Shown here in pieces: positions 15,799 to 24,756 of a stretch of DNA of 61,556 bases. The notes under the pieces are model-generated. The model was not told the origin of the DNA and did no database searches. It saw nothing but the letters and a program-made list of their open reading frames with translations. The stretch is from positions 1 to 61,556 of the forward strand of contig JBPCPM010000006.1 of NCBI GenBank assembly GCA_050999155.1, given 5' to 3'. The stretch comes from JBPCPM01 sp050999155 (GTDB lineage Bacteria; Actinomycetota; Thermoleophilia; Solirubrobacterales; 70-9). Position 1 is the first letter of the stretch; each line of letters opens with the position of its first letter. Position numbers and translations under genes: made by a program.

Positions 15799-17484
15799 AT
15801 GGAGGTCCTCGCAGAGCGATATGAGGTGGTCGAGCGCCTCGGTCGAGGTGGCATGGGCGTGGTGCTGCTGGCCCGCGACCGGCGCCTGGGTCGTCAGGTG
15901 GCCATCAAGCGGATGCACGCCGAGATGCCCGACGAGGTGGCCCGGCGCTTCGAGCGCGAAGCCCGGATGGGGGCCAACCTCAGCCATCCGAACCTCGTCT
16001 CGATCTACGACATCGTCACCGAGGCCGACGACGTGCTGATCGTCATGGAGTACGTGGCCGGGCGCACCCTCTCGCAGCGGTTGAAGGCGGGCCGGCTGGG
16101 AGCCCGGCGCGGCCTGCGAATCCTCGGTGGCGTGGCCGACGCGCTCGACTACGCCCACCGCAAGGGCATCGTCCACCGCGACGTCAAGCCCTCGAACGTG
16201 CTCGTCGGCGAGGAGGACCGCGTCAAACTGGCCGATCTCGGGATCGCAACAGCGACCGAGGACACGTCCCTGACCCGGTCCGGCGCCGTCGTCGGCACCC
16301 CTGCCTACATGGCCCCCGAGCAGCTCCAAGGGGGCGAGATCACCTCGGCGGTCGACATCTACGCGCTGGCCGCCGTCGCCTACGAGGCCCTCAGCGGGGT
16401 CAAGCCGCGTGATGGCCGCTCACCGCTGGAGATCGCACACCGGACGACCAGCGAGCCGCCACCCGACCTGCGCCAGATCTGGCCCGACGCCCCGGATGCG
16501 GCGGCCGAGGCCCTCTCCCAGGCCATGTGCCGGGACCCCGACGGTCGCCCGGAGAGCGCCGGCGCCCTGCTGTCCCAGCTCGAGGACGCCTTCGCGGGGA
16601 CCGCCGACGACGTCACCGCCGAGACACGGATCGCCCGGGGCCTCGCCGCCGGAGCCGCGGGCGCCGCAGCAGCCGGAGGCGCCGCCGGAGCCGCGGGCGC
16701 GGGCGCGGGAAACGGGGGCTACACCGCCAACACTCCGACGCCCGTCCACGACGGCGCCACCCCCGCCGACACGTCGCCCGGGCCCGACACCGGCCAGACG
16801 GCGGCGCTCCCCGCCACCGGAGCGGTCTCGCGCCCGCCGACCGATCGGGCCGCCGACACCCGCCCCCCTCGCCGTCCCGAACCTGCCGTCGCCGGCCCGT
16901 CGACCCGCTCGCGCGGGACACGCCGCCGGGGTCCCCTGCTCGCGGTCGCCGCCCTCATCGGCGTCCTGGCCCTGGTCGGCGTCGGCGCCGCGGTCTTCTC
17001 CGGCGGCTCGGACGACTCCCCGGCGCCGGCCGAGGATGCCCAGCAGGCCGACGAGAGCCAGGCGGCCGAGGGCCCGGCGGTGGGCTCCTCCGACGATGCG
17101 GCCGCGGCCGATCAGCAGGCCGCGCCGAGCGACGTCGAGGATCCCGCAGCCGAGGGGGGCAAGGAGTCCGCTGCCGAAGGAGCGCGACTGAACGACGAGG
17201 GCTTCGCCCTTCTGCAGGCGGGCAACGCCGAGGAGGCTTCAAAGGTCCTGGGCGAGGCGGTCAAGGCCTTCCCCGACGGCACGAGCGACATCAACTACGC
17301 GTTCGCGCTGTTCAACTACGGCCGCGCCCTGCGCCTCGCGGGCAAGCCCGAGCAGGCCATCCCCGTGCTCGAGGAACGGCTCACGATCCCCAACCAGACC
17401 GGGGTCGTGCAGAAGGAGCTCGATGCGGCCCGGGCAGCAGCCGGTGGCGGTGGCAAGAAGGAAAAAAACGGCAAGAAGCAATAG
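15799..17484 (+). CDS. membrane Ser/Thr protein kinase with extracytoplasmic TPR-like region (PknB family)
   Basis: A 561-residue Hanks-type kinase. Residues 8-265 hold the Gly loop GRGGMGVV (15-22), Lys37, the catalytic HRDVKPSN (from His126), DLG (146-148, replacing the usual DFG) and APE. An Ala/Pro/Thr-rich linker leads to one membrane segment (about 378-400). The outer part is acidic and Ala-rich and ends in a TPR-like repeat pair (about 465-555, with GFALLQAGNAEEASKVLGEA and LRLAGKPEQAIPVLEE). The sensor is therefore TPR-like rather than PASTA. GTG 15760 is an upstream alternative start. Targets are unknown. Confidence 0.92.
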   Translation: MEVLAERYEVVERLGRGGMGVVLLARDRRLGRQVAIKRMHAEMPDEVARRFEREARMGANLSHPNLVSIYDIVTEADDVLIVMEYVAGRTLSQRLKAGRLGARRGLRILGGVADALDYAHRKGIVHRDVKPSNVLVGEEDRVKLADLGIATATEDTSLTRSGAVVGTPAYMAPEQLQGGEITSAVDIYALAAVAYEALSGVKPRDGRSPLEIAHRTTSEPPPDLRQIWPDAPDAAAEALSQAMCRDPDGRPESAGALLSQLEDAFAGTADDVTAETRIARGLAAGAAGAAAAGGAAGAAGAGAGNGGYTANTPTPVHDGATPADTSPGPDTGQTAALPATGAVSRPPTDRAADTRPPRRPEPAVAGPSTRSRGTRRRGPLLAVAALIGVLALVGVGAAVFSGGSDDSPAPAEDAQQADESQAAEGPAVGSSDDAAAADQQAAPSDVEDPAAEGGKESAAEGARLNDEGFALLQAGNAEEASKVLGEAVKAFPDGTSDINYAFALFNYGRALRLAGKPEQAIPVLEERLTIPNQTGVVQKELDAARAAAGGGGKKEKNGKKQ

Positions 17485-17505
17485 GTCCGGTCAGCGACGT
17501 GGGGG

Positions 17506-18693
17506 CTACCCGACCGGGGCCACCCGCACGCCGGCGCCCGGCTCGCGGGTCACGGCCAGACGGCCGGCCAGCAGCTCGAGCAGCTCGTCGCCGACCAGCT
17601 CCCGCCGCCAGCCCGACAGCACCCGGACATCGGGGTCCTCGCGCCCCTTCCGCCGCGCCGCGACGAGGACGTTGAGCTCCTTGCGCGCGGCAACGAGCTC
17701 GTAGGCGAGGTTGGCCTCCAGCACCCGCTGGCGGATCAGCGACTCGGCGAGCGCGATCACCGGCGCATCGGCCGGATCGGGATCGGTGCGCGGGGTCGAT
17801 TCGCGCTCGATGGGCTCGGCCTCGTTGCCGTCGCGCACCGCGGCGAGCATCGCCTCCCCCCGCCGCTTGATCACAGGAGGGTGGAGTCCCCGGATCGACT
17901 TCAGGTCCCCGATCGCCGCGGGACGGCGCTTGGCGATCTCGGCCAGGGGGGCATCGGCCACGACCGAGGCCGGGGGCCGGTTCTCCGATCGGGCCGTGCG
18001 ATCGCGCCACGCGGCGAGCTCCCGCGCGACGGCGCTCTGGCGGGGGCTGAGCCGGTTGGACTTGGGGAGCCTCCGCCACGTCTCGGCCGGGTCGCGTTCG
18101 TCGCTGGAGGCGGCCACCGCGCGGCACTCCTCCCGGGCCCACTCCAGCCGGCCGTGCTCGCGCAGACGACGCTGAAGCTCGCCGGCGACCTCGAGCAGGT
18201 CGAGGACGTCCTCGGCCGCGTAGCGCAGCTGCTCCTCGGTCAGGGGCCGGGTGTCCCATCGGGTGAAGGCGGCCGAGGACTTCAGCTCCTTGCCGAGCAC
18301 GCGCCCGACGAGCGGGGAGTAGCCGAGCTGCGGCCCGAGGCCAAGGAACGCCGCGCCCACCTGGGTGTCGAACACCGTGGTCACGTCGGTCTGCCAGGTC
18401 CGGCGCAAGATGGCGACGTCCTGGCGGCCGGCGTGGAAGACCACCTCGACGGCGGGGTCGGCGAGGACCTCGGCCAGCGGCGTGGGGTCGATGTCCGACT
18501 GCGGGTCGATCAGCTCGATGCGCAGCTCGCCGCCCTCTTCGACGCTGACCTGGGTCAGGCACAGCTCGGACTGGTAGCGGCCCTCGCCCATGAACTCCGT
18601 GTCGACGCCGATCCGGCCGGATGCGCGGGCGGCGGCGGCGAGCTCGTCGACCGTCGAGGGGTCGGAGACCGGAGCGGAGGGAAACGCGGCCAT
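17506..18693 (-). CDS. rnd: ribonuclease D (DEDDy 3'-5' exonuclease, HRDC domains)
   Basis: A 395-residue enzyme. The exonuclease domain occupies residues 1-190 with all DEDDy residues visible: Asp31 and Glu33 in DTEF, Asp92 in HAGRQD, Tyr158 and Asp162 in YAAED. Two HRDC-like helical domains follow (about 215-285 and 320-390), as in E. coli Rnd. It trims the 3' ends of tRNA precursors and other stable RNAs. The gene converges with the kinase gene with a 21-nt gap, and its start faces the MscS gene. Confidence 0.92.
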   Translation of the reverse strand: MAAFPSAPVSDPSTVDELAAAARASGRIGVDTEFMGEGRYQSELCLTQVSVEEGGELRIELIDPQSDIDPTPLAEVLADPAVEVVFHAGRQDVAILRRTWQTDVTTVFDTQVGAAFLGLGPQLGYSPLVGRVLGKELKSSAAFTRWDTRPLTEEQLRYAAEDVLDLLEVAGELQRRLREHGRLEWAREECRAVAASSDERDPAETWRRLPKSNRLSPRQSAVARELAAWRDRTARSENRPPASVVADAPLAEIAKRRPAAIGDLKSIRGLHPPVIKRRGEAMLAAVRDGNEAEPIERESTPRTDPDPADAPVIALAESLIRQRVLEANLAYELVAARKELNVLVAARRKGREDPDVRVLSGWRRELVGDELLELLAGRLAVTREPGAGVRVAPVG

Positions 18694-18773
18694 CGCCCGC
18701 CAGCATTGCGCATCGCCCCGGACGGCGCGATCGCCCGGGGGCCGCCGCCTGGCTCCGGGGCCGGCATGGCGGC

Positions 18774-18779
18774 TACGGT
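18774..18779 (+). promoter_or_regulatory. putative -10 box of the MscS gene
   Basis: TACGGT lies 9 nt before ATG 18789; GGTAGG within the same stretch could alternatively act as a weak ribosome binding site. Confidence 0.3.
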
Positions 18780-18788
18780 AGGCCCCCG

Positions 18789-19823
18789 ATGGTCCCGTTC
18801 GCCGCAGCCAGCCCCGAGACCCTGCGCGCCGTCTGCGGCGAGGATCCCGGCTGGGCCTGCCGCTCGGTGCTCGACGAGACCGGCGACCGCGACCTGGCGA
18901 ACCTCGCGGAGTTCGCTGTCGACAAGCCGCTGGCCATCGCGCTAATCGTCGTCTTGGCCTGGATCGTCAGCCGGGTACTGCGGCGGTTCGTCAAGCGGCT
19001 GGTCCGCCGGCTCTCGGGCGAGGGCCGCACCGGGATCGGCTCGATGCGCCGCCGCGCCGCCGTGCTCATGGACACCGGAGAGCAGCCCGGCCTCCGGGCC
19101 GGGCAGCGTGTGGAGGCCCTGGCCTCGGTCCTGCAGAGCGTCGCGAGCTTCACCGTCTGGACCGTCGCCGCCTTCATGATCCTCGGCGAGCTCGGCATCG
19201 AGCTCGGGCCGCTGCTGGCCGGGGCCGGGATCCTGGGCGTCGCCCTGGGCTTCGGGTCCCAGTCGCTGGTCAAGGACTTCCTCTCGGGCATGTTCATCCT
19301 CATCGAGGACCAGTACGGCGTCGGCGATGTCGTGGACCTCGACGCCGAGGTGACTGGCACCGTCGAGGCCATCACCCTGCGCACCACCCGGTTGCGCGCC
19401 CTCGACGGAACCGTCTGGTACATGCCCAACGGCGAGTTTCGGCGGGTCGGCAACAAGTCCCAGCACTGGTCGCGTGCCCTGCTGGACGTGGAGGTCGCCT
19501 ACGACACCGATATCGACCACGCGCGGTCGGTCATCGAGCGCGAAGCCGCGGCGATCAAGGCCAACGACGATGCGGTGCTCGAAGACCCCGAGATATGGGG
19601 CGTGGAGAACCTCGGCGCCAACGGCGTCGTCATCCGGGTCGTGCTCAAGACCCAGCCGTCGGAGCAATGGCGGATCAGCCGCCTGCTGCGCGAACGCCTG
19701 AAGGGCGCCTTCGAGCAGGAGGGGATCGAGATCCCCTTCCCGCAGCAGATGGTGTGGCACCGCGCACCCGGCTCGGCGGCCGGCCACGGCGACGACGCCG
19801 GCGCGGTCCCGCGCGAGCCCTGA
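18789..19823 (+). CDS. MscS-family mechanosensitive ion channel
   Basis: A 344-residue channel protein. Two or three membrane helices precede the pore helix (GILGVALGFGSQSLVKDFLSG), which has the Gly/Ala spacing of MscS TM3. The cytoplasmic beta domain (DQYGVGDVVDLDAEVTGTVE, then WYMPNGEFRRVGNKS) and the C-terminal alpha/beta domain (ending EGIEIPFPQQ) are complete. It would open under membrane tension to release solutes during osmotic downshift. Start ATG 18789 is chosen because upstream codons overlap the divergent RNase D gene. Confidence 0.92.
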   Translation: MVPFAAASPETLRAVCGEDPGWACRSVLDETGDRDLANLAEFAVDKPLAIALIVVLAWIVSRVLRRFVKRLVRRLSGEGRTGIGSMRRRAAVLMDTGEQPGLRAGQRVEALASVLQSVASFTVWTVAAFMILGELGIELGPLLAGAGILGVALGFGSQSLVKDFLSGMFILIEDQYGVGDVVDLDAEVTGTVEAITLRTTRLRALDGTVWYMPNGEFRRVGNKSQHWSRALLDVEVAYDTDIDHARSVIEREAAAIKANDDAVLEDPEIWGVENLGANGVVIRVVLKTQPSEQWRISRLLRERLKGAFEQEGIEIPFPQQMVWHRAPGSAAGHGDDAGAVPREP

Positions 19824-19889
19824 GCAACCGCGCCGTCCACCGGCGGCAACCGTGAGGAAATCCCTACGGCACGAGACGCGGTCGCCGCC

Positions 19890-19895
19890 TATCAT
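19890..19895 (+). promoter_or_regulatory. possible gltB promoter -10 box and leader
   Basis: TATCAT is the best -10 candidate in the 232-nt gap before gltB. It would give a leader of about 150 nt before the GTG at 20056. I could not identify a known riboswitch in that leader. No clear -35 is visible. Confidence 0.3.
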
Positions 19896-20055
19896 TGAGC
19901 GTTCACTGTGAGGCCCGGGAGGCTCGCGTCGAGACTCGGACGAGAACGCCAACCGCCGACCCCGACACGGAGCGAACCCTCCCGGTCAAGCGCGAAACGA
20001 CCCAAGGGCGGGCAGGCGGCTCGTCTGAAAGCAGTCGCAGCACCCTGGAGACGAC

Positions 20056-23000
20056 GTGAAGGATCGAACCCTCAACCCCGAGCGCCAAGCTCCCCACCCG
20101 CTCAGCGGGCCATCGGGGCTGTACGACCCGCTCAACGAGCACGACGGCTGCGGCATCGCCTTCGTGGCCAAGCTCGGCGGCGAGCCGGTCCGCGATGTCA
20201 TCGACAAGGCGCTCGACGCGCTGAACAACCTCGAGCACCGCGGCGCCGAAGGCGCCGATCCCACCACCGGCGACGGGGCCGGGATCCTCCTGCAGATCCC
20301 CGATGCGTTCTACCGCGAGGTCGTCGACTTCGAGCTGCCCGAAGCAGGCCGCTACGGGGTGGGAATGCTGTTCGTGCCTCGCGGCGAGGCCGAGCGCCAC
20401 GAGATCCAGGCTCTGGTCGAGTCCGTGATCGCCGACGAGGGCCAGGAGTTGCTCGGCTGGCGCGACGTGCCGATCGAGCCCGACCACTGCGGCCGCAGCT
20501 CGTGGGCCGAGGCCCCGGCCTTCCGCCAGGTGTTCATCGGCTCCACCGGCTTCGGGGACCAGGACGCCTTCGAGCGCAAGCTCTACGTGATCCGGCGGGT
20601 GATCGAGAACGCGGCCGACGCGTCGATCGCCATCCCCAGCCTGTCGTCGAAGACCGTCGTCTACAAGGGCATGCTCACGGCGCCCCAGCTTCCGAGCTTC
20701 TACCGCGACCTCGGCGACGAGCGGGTGGCCAGCGCCCTGGCGCTCGTGCACTCGCGGTTTTCCACCAACACGTTTCCGAGCTGGAAGCTCGCCCACCCGT
20801 ACCGGATGCTGTGCCACAACGGCGAGATCAACACCCTGCGCGGCAACATCAACTGGATGCGCGCCCGCGAGTCGCGCCTGGCGTCCGACCTGTTCGGCGA
20901 CGACCTCGAGAAGGTGCTGCCCGTCGCCCAGCTCGGCGTCTCGGACTCCGGGACGCTGGACAACGTCCTCGAGTTCCTTGTGCTGGCGGGACGGTCGCTG
21001 CCCCACGCGATGATGATGATGATCCCCGAGCCCTACCGGGGCCGCGAGGATCTCTCCGAGGAGCTGCGGGCCTTCTACGCCTACCATGCCTGCCTCATGG
21101 AGCCGTGGGACGGGCCCGCCGCGGTCGCGTTCACCGACGGCCGCGTGATCGGCGCGTCGCTGGACCGCAACGGCCTGCGTCCCGGCCGCTGGATGGAGAC
21201 CGACGACGGCTACGTCGTGCTGGCCTCGGAGACCGGCGCCCTCCCCGTTGCGCCAGACCGCATCCGCCGCCTGGGCCGCCTGACCCCGGGCGAGCTGTTT
21301 CTCGTCGACATCGAGAGCGGCCAGATCACCGACTCGGCCGACGCCAAGCGCTCGATCGCCCGCCGGCGGCCCTACGGCCAGTGGATCGGCGAGCAGTCGG
21401 TAACCCTTTCCGAGCTCCCGGCCTCGGAGGAGCCGACCACCCTGTCACGTGAGCCGCTGCGGACCCGCCAGCTGGCCTTCGGCTACTCGCAGGAGGACCT
21501 GCGGATTCTCATCGGCCGGATGGCCCAGTCGGGCACCGAGCCGGTCGGGTCGATGGGCAACGACCTCGCGCTCAGCGTGCTGTCGGACCGCTCGCCGTCG
21601 CTGTTTTCCTACTTCAAGCAGCTGTTCGCCCAGGTGACCAACCCGGCCATCGACCCCTACCGCGAGTCGATCGTCATGAGCGTCGACAGCGCCCTGGGAC
21701 CGGAGCTCAACCTGCTGGCCGAGTCGCCACGCCACGCCCGCCGGGTGCTGCTGGACCGCCCCGTCCTGCGCGACGCCGAGCTCGCCCGCCTGCGGGCCAT
21801 CACCGAGGACGGCCTGCGCAGCCGGACCATCGACATCACCTGGCCCGCCGCCGAGGGGCCAGAGGGCATTCAAGCCGCGCTGGAACGGTGCTTCCGCGAG
21901 GCCGACCGAGCCGTCGAGCACGGCGCCGGGATCCTGATCCTCTCCGACCGCGAGAGCGGCGCCGGAAAGGTGGCGATTCCCTCCCTGCTGGCCTGCGCGG
22001 CCGTGCACCACCACATGGTCCGCAACGGCACAAGGCTGCGGTGTGGACTGGTCGTGGAGTCCGGCGAACCGCGCGAGATCCACCACCTCGCGCTGCTGAT
22101 CGGCTACGGCGCCCAGGCCGTCAACCCGTACGTGCTCCTCGAGTCGCTCGCGGAGTTCATGCAGCGCGGCTATCTCGAGCAGGGCCTCGGCATCGACACC
22201 GCGACGGACAACCTGATCCAGGCGCTCGACAAGGGGCTGCTGAAGATCCTCTCCAAGATGGGGATCTCGACCATCCACTCCTACTGTGGCGCCCAGATCT
22301 TCGAAGCCGTGGGGCTCGCCCGGTCGTTCGTCGACCAGTTTTTCACCGGCACGACGACCCAGATCGGCGGCGTCGGCCTCGAGGTGATCGCGACCGAGGC
22401 GATGGAACGCCACGCCCGCGCCTACCCCATCGCCCCACCCGACCTGCCCGTCGGCGGGGTGTACGCGTGGCGCCGCGACGGGGAGCGGCGGATGTGGGAT
22501 CCCGAGACGGTCTCGCGACTGCGCCAGGTGGCCCGCGGCGAAGGCCCGGTCGCCTACGAGGAGTACGCGCGACTGTGCAACGAGGAGAACGCCCAGGCCG
22601 GGCTGCTGCGCGGCCTGATGGCACTGCGCTCCGACCGCCAGCCGATCGACGTCTCCGAGGTCGAGCCCATCGCCGAGATCACCCGGCGGTTCGCCACCGG
22701 CGGCATGAGCCTCGGCGCCCTGTCGCCCGAGGCGCACGAGACGCTCGCCGTCGGCATGAACCGGATCGGCGGCCGATCGAACACCGGTGAGGGCGGCGAG
22801 GACCCTGCGCGGTTCACCGACGAGCGGCGGTCGTCGATCAAGCAGGTCGCCTCCGGCCGCTTCGGCGTCACCCTCGAGTACCTCGTCAACGCCGACGAGA
22901 TCCAGATCAAGGTCGCCCAGGGCGCCAAGCCCGGCGAGGGCGGCCAGCTGCCGGGCCAGAAGGTCGGCTCCTACATCGCCGAGCTGCGCCACTCGACCCC

Positions 23001-24756
23001 CGGCGTCGGCCTGATCTCCCCCCCGCCGCACCACGACATCTACTCGATCGAGGACCTCAAGCAGCTGATCTACGACCTGCGCTGCGCGAACCCCGAGGCG
23101 CGGGTCTCGGTCAAGCTCGTCTCCGAGGTCGGCGTCGGCACCATCGCCGCCGGCGTGGCGAAGGCCAACGCCGACCACGTCGTGATCGCCGGCCACGACG
23201 GCGGCACCGGCGCCTCGCCGCTGTCATCGATCTACGGGGCGGGCACGCCGTGGGAGATGGGCCTGGCCGAGACCCAGCAGACGCTGATGGCCAACAACCT
23301 GCGGGACCGGATCGTCGTCCAGACCGACGGGCAGATGCGTACCGGCCGCGACGTGGTCATCGCGGCCATCCTCGGCGCCGACGAGATGGCGTTTTCCACG
23401 GCTCCCCTGATCGCCACCGGCTGCATCATGATGCGCGTCTGCCACATGAACACGTGCCCGGTGGGCGTCGCGACCCAGGACCCCGAGCTGCGTGCCCGCT
23501 TCGACGGCAAGCCCGAGCACGTCGTCAACTACCTGGTCAGCGTGGCCGAGGAGGCCCGCACGATCATGGCCTCGCTGGGCGTCCGCACCCTCGACGAGCT
23601 CATCGGCCGCACCGAGTTCCTCAAGGCCCGACCCGATGTCGACCACTGGAAGGCACGGGGCGTGCACCTCGGGCGGCTGCTGGCCGCACCCGACGTCCCG
23701 GCCGACCGCCCCCGCCATCGCACGGGCCCCCCGCCGCCCTCGCTCGACGACCACCTCGACCACGAGCTCATCGAAACGGCAGCATCGGCGATCGACGGCG
23801 GCGAGCCGATCGCGCTCGAGCGCGAGATCACCAACGTCAAGCGGACGGTGGGCGGCATCCTCTCGTCGGCCATCACCCGCCGCCACGGGTCCACGGGCCT
23901 GCCCGAGGGATCGGTGACCGTCGACTTCCACGGCTCGGCCGGCCAGAGCTTCGGCGCTTGGCTGGCCCCGGGGGTGCGGTTCACCCTCCACGGCGACGCG
24001 AACGACTACGTCGGCAAGGGCCTGTGCGGCGGCGAGCTCGCCATCCGCGCACCCGAGGGTGTCAGTTACCGGGCCGAGGAGAACGTCATCGCCGGCAACA
24101 CCATCCTCTACGGCGCCACGGCCGGCAAGGCGTTCTTCGGCGGGCTGGCCGGCGAGCGCTTCGCGGTGCGCAACTCGGGCGCCCACACCGTGGTCGAGGG
24201 TGTCGGCGACCACGGCTGCGAGTACATGACCGGGGGCCGCGTCGTGATCCTCGGCCCCACCGGGCGCAACTTCGGCGCGGGCATGAGCGGCGGCATCGCC
24301 TACGTGCTCGACTCCGAGCGCGACTTCGCCCGCCGCTGCAACCACGATCTCGTCGACCTCGAGGAGCTCGACGACGACGACGCCGAGCTCGTACGCGGCC
24401 TCGTCGCCGAGCACGTGCAGCGCACGGACTCGGCTCCCGGCACCCACATTCTCGAATCCTGGGACCACTGCCGCGAGCGGTTCGTCAAGGTCATGCCGCG
24501 CGACTATCGCCGGGCCCTCGAGGAAGCGGCGGCCGCCGGGATCGACGGCACGGTCGACGGAGTCTCGCCTGGGTCGATGCACGGCCCCGAGCCCGAGACC
24601 GACCCGCCGGAGGACGTCGGCTACGCCGCCGCGTCACGGATCCCCGAGGAGGTTGCCAATGCCGGTGGCGCCAGGCGACGCCGGGCACGGACAGACGGCG
24701 AAACCGCCGGCGCCGAGGCCACCCCGGGGGCCCCGCCCCAGGAGGTCGGCACCTGA
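20056..24756 (+). CDS. gltB: glutamate synthase, large subunit
   Basis: A 1566-residue ferredoxin/NADPH-GOGAT alpha subunit. It makes two glutamates from glutamine and 2-oxoglutarate, with GltD supplying electrons. A 31-residue propeptide precedes the nucleophile Cys32 (EHDGCGIAFV) of the class II amidotransferase domain (about 32-430). The central domain, the FMN-binding synthase domain (about 830-1210) and the GXGXG beta-helix domain (about 1290-1490) follow. The [3Fe-4S] cysteines are Cys1123, Cys1129 and Cys1134. The C-terminal extension after residue 1500 is disordered. GTG 20056 has GGAG 5 nt upstream. It overlaps gltD by one base. Confidence 0.97.
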   Translation: MKDRTLNPERQAPHPLSGPSGLYDPLNEHDGCGIAFVAKLGGEPVRDVIDKALDALNNLEHRGAEGADPTTGDGAGILLQIPDAFYREVVDFELPEAGRYGVGMLFVPRGEAERHEIQALVESVIADEGQELLGWRDVPIEPDHCGRSSWAEAPAFRQVFIGSTGFGDQDAFERKLYVIRRVIENAADASIAIPSLSSKTVVYKGMLTAPQLPSFYRDLGDERVASALALVHSRFSTNTFPSWKLAHPYRMLCHNGEINTLRGNINWMRARESRLASDLFGDDLEKVLPVAQLGVSDSGTLDNVLEFLVLAGRSLPHAMMMMIPEPYRGREDLSEELRAFYAYHACLMEPWDGPAAVAFTDGRVIGASLDRNGLRPGRWMETDDGYVVLASETGALPVAPDRIRRLGRLTPGELFLVDIESGQITDSADAKRSIARRRPYGQWIGEQSVTLSELPASEEPTTLSREPLRTRQLAFGYSQEDLRILIGRMAQSGTEPVGSMGNDLALSVLSDRSPSLFSYFKQLFAQVTNPAIDPYRESIVMSVDSALGPELNLLAESPRHARRVLLDRPVLRDAELARLRAITEDGLRSRTIDITWPAAEGPEGIQAALERCFREADRAVEHGAGILILSDRESGAGKVAIPSLLACAAVHHHMVRNGTRLRCGLVVESGEPREIHHLALLIGYGAQAVNPYVLLESLAEFMQRGYLEQGLGIDTATDNLIQALDKGLLKILSKMGISTIHSYCGAQIFEAVGLARSFVDQFFTGTTTQIGGVGLEVIATEAMERHARAYPIAPPDLPVGGVYAWRRDGERRMWDPETVSRLRQVARGEGPVAYEEYARLCNEENAQAGLLRGLMALRSDRQPIDVSEVEPIAEITRRFATGGMSLGALSPEAHETLAVGMNRIGGRSNTGEGGEDPARFTDERRSSIKQVASGRFGVTLEYLVNADEIQIKVAQGAKPGEGGQLPGQKVGSYIAELRHSTPGVGLISPPPHHDIYSIEDLKQLIYDLRCANPEARVSVKLVSEVGVGTIAAGVAKANADHVVIAGHDGGTGASPLSSIYGAGTPWEMGLAETQQTLMANNLRDRIVVQTDGQMRTGRDVVIAAILGADEMAFSTAPLIATGCIMMRVCHMNTCPVGVATQDPELRARFDGKPEHVVNYLVSVAEEARTIMASLGVRTLDELIGRTEFLKARPDVDHWKARGVHLGRLLAAPDVPADRPRHRTGPPPPSLDDHLDHELIETAASAIDGGEPIALEREITNVKRTVGGILSSAITRRHGSTGLPEGSVTVDFHGSAGQSFGAWLAPGVRFTLHGDANDYVGKGLCGGELAIRAPEGVSYRAEENVIAGNTILYGATAGKAFFGGLAGERFAVRNSGAHTVVEGVGDHGCEYMTGGRVVILGPTGRNFGAGMSGGIAYVLDSERDFARRCNHDLVDLEELDDDDAELVRGLVAEHVQRTDSAPGTHILESWDHCRERFVKVMPRDYRRALEEAAAAGIDGTVDGVSPGSMHGPEPETDPPEDVGYAAASRIPEEVANAGGARRRRARTDGETAGAEATPGAPPQEVGT
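24740..24745 (+). promoter_or_regulatory. strong ribosome binding site of gltD
   Basis: AGGAGG inside the 3' end of gltB, 10 nt before the gltD ATG at 24756, which overlaps the gltB TGA as TGATG. It decides the gltD start. Confidence 0.75.

Noticed and set aside
19900..20055. Glutamine riboswitch in the gltB leader
   Set aside because: The leader has GC hairpins, but I could not find the conserved core of the glnA RNA motif.
21445..23196. A 583-codon open frame antisense to gltB
   Set aside because: It has no recognisable domain and lies wholly inside gltB, whose Fe-S and FMN motifs are intact.
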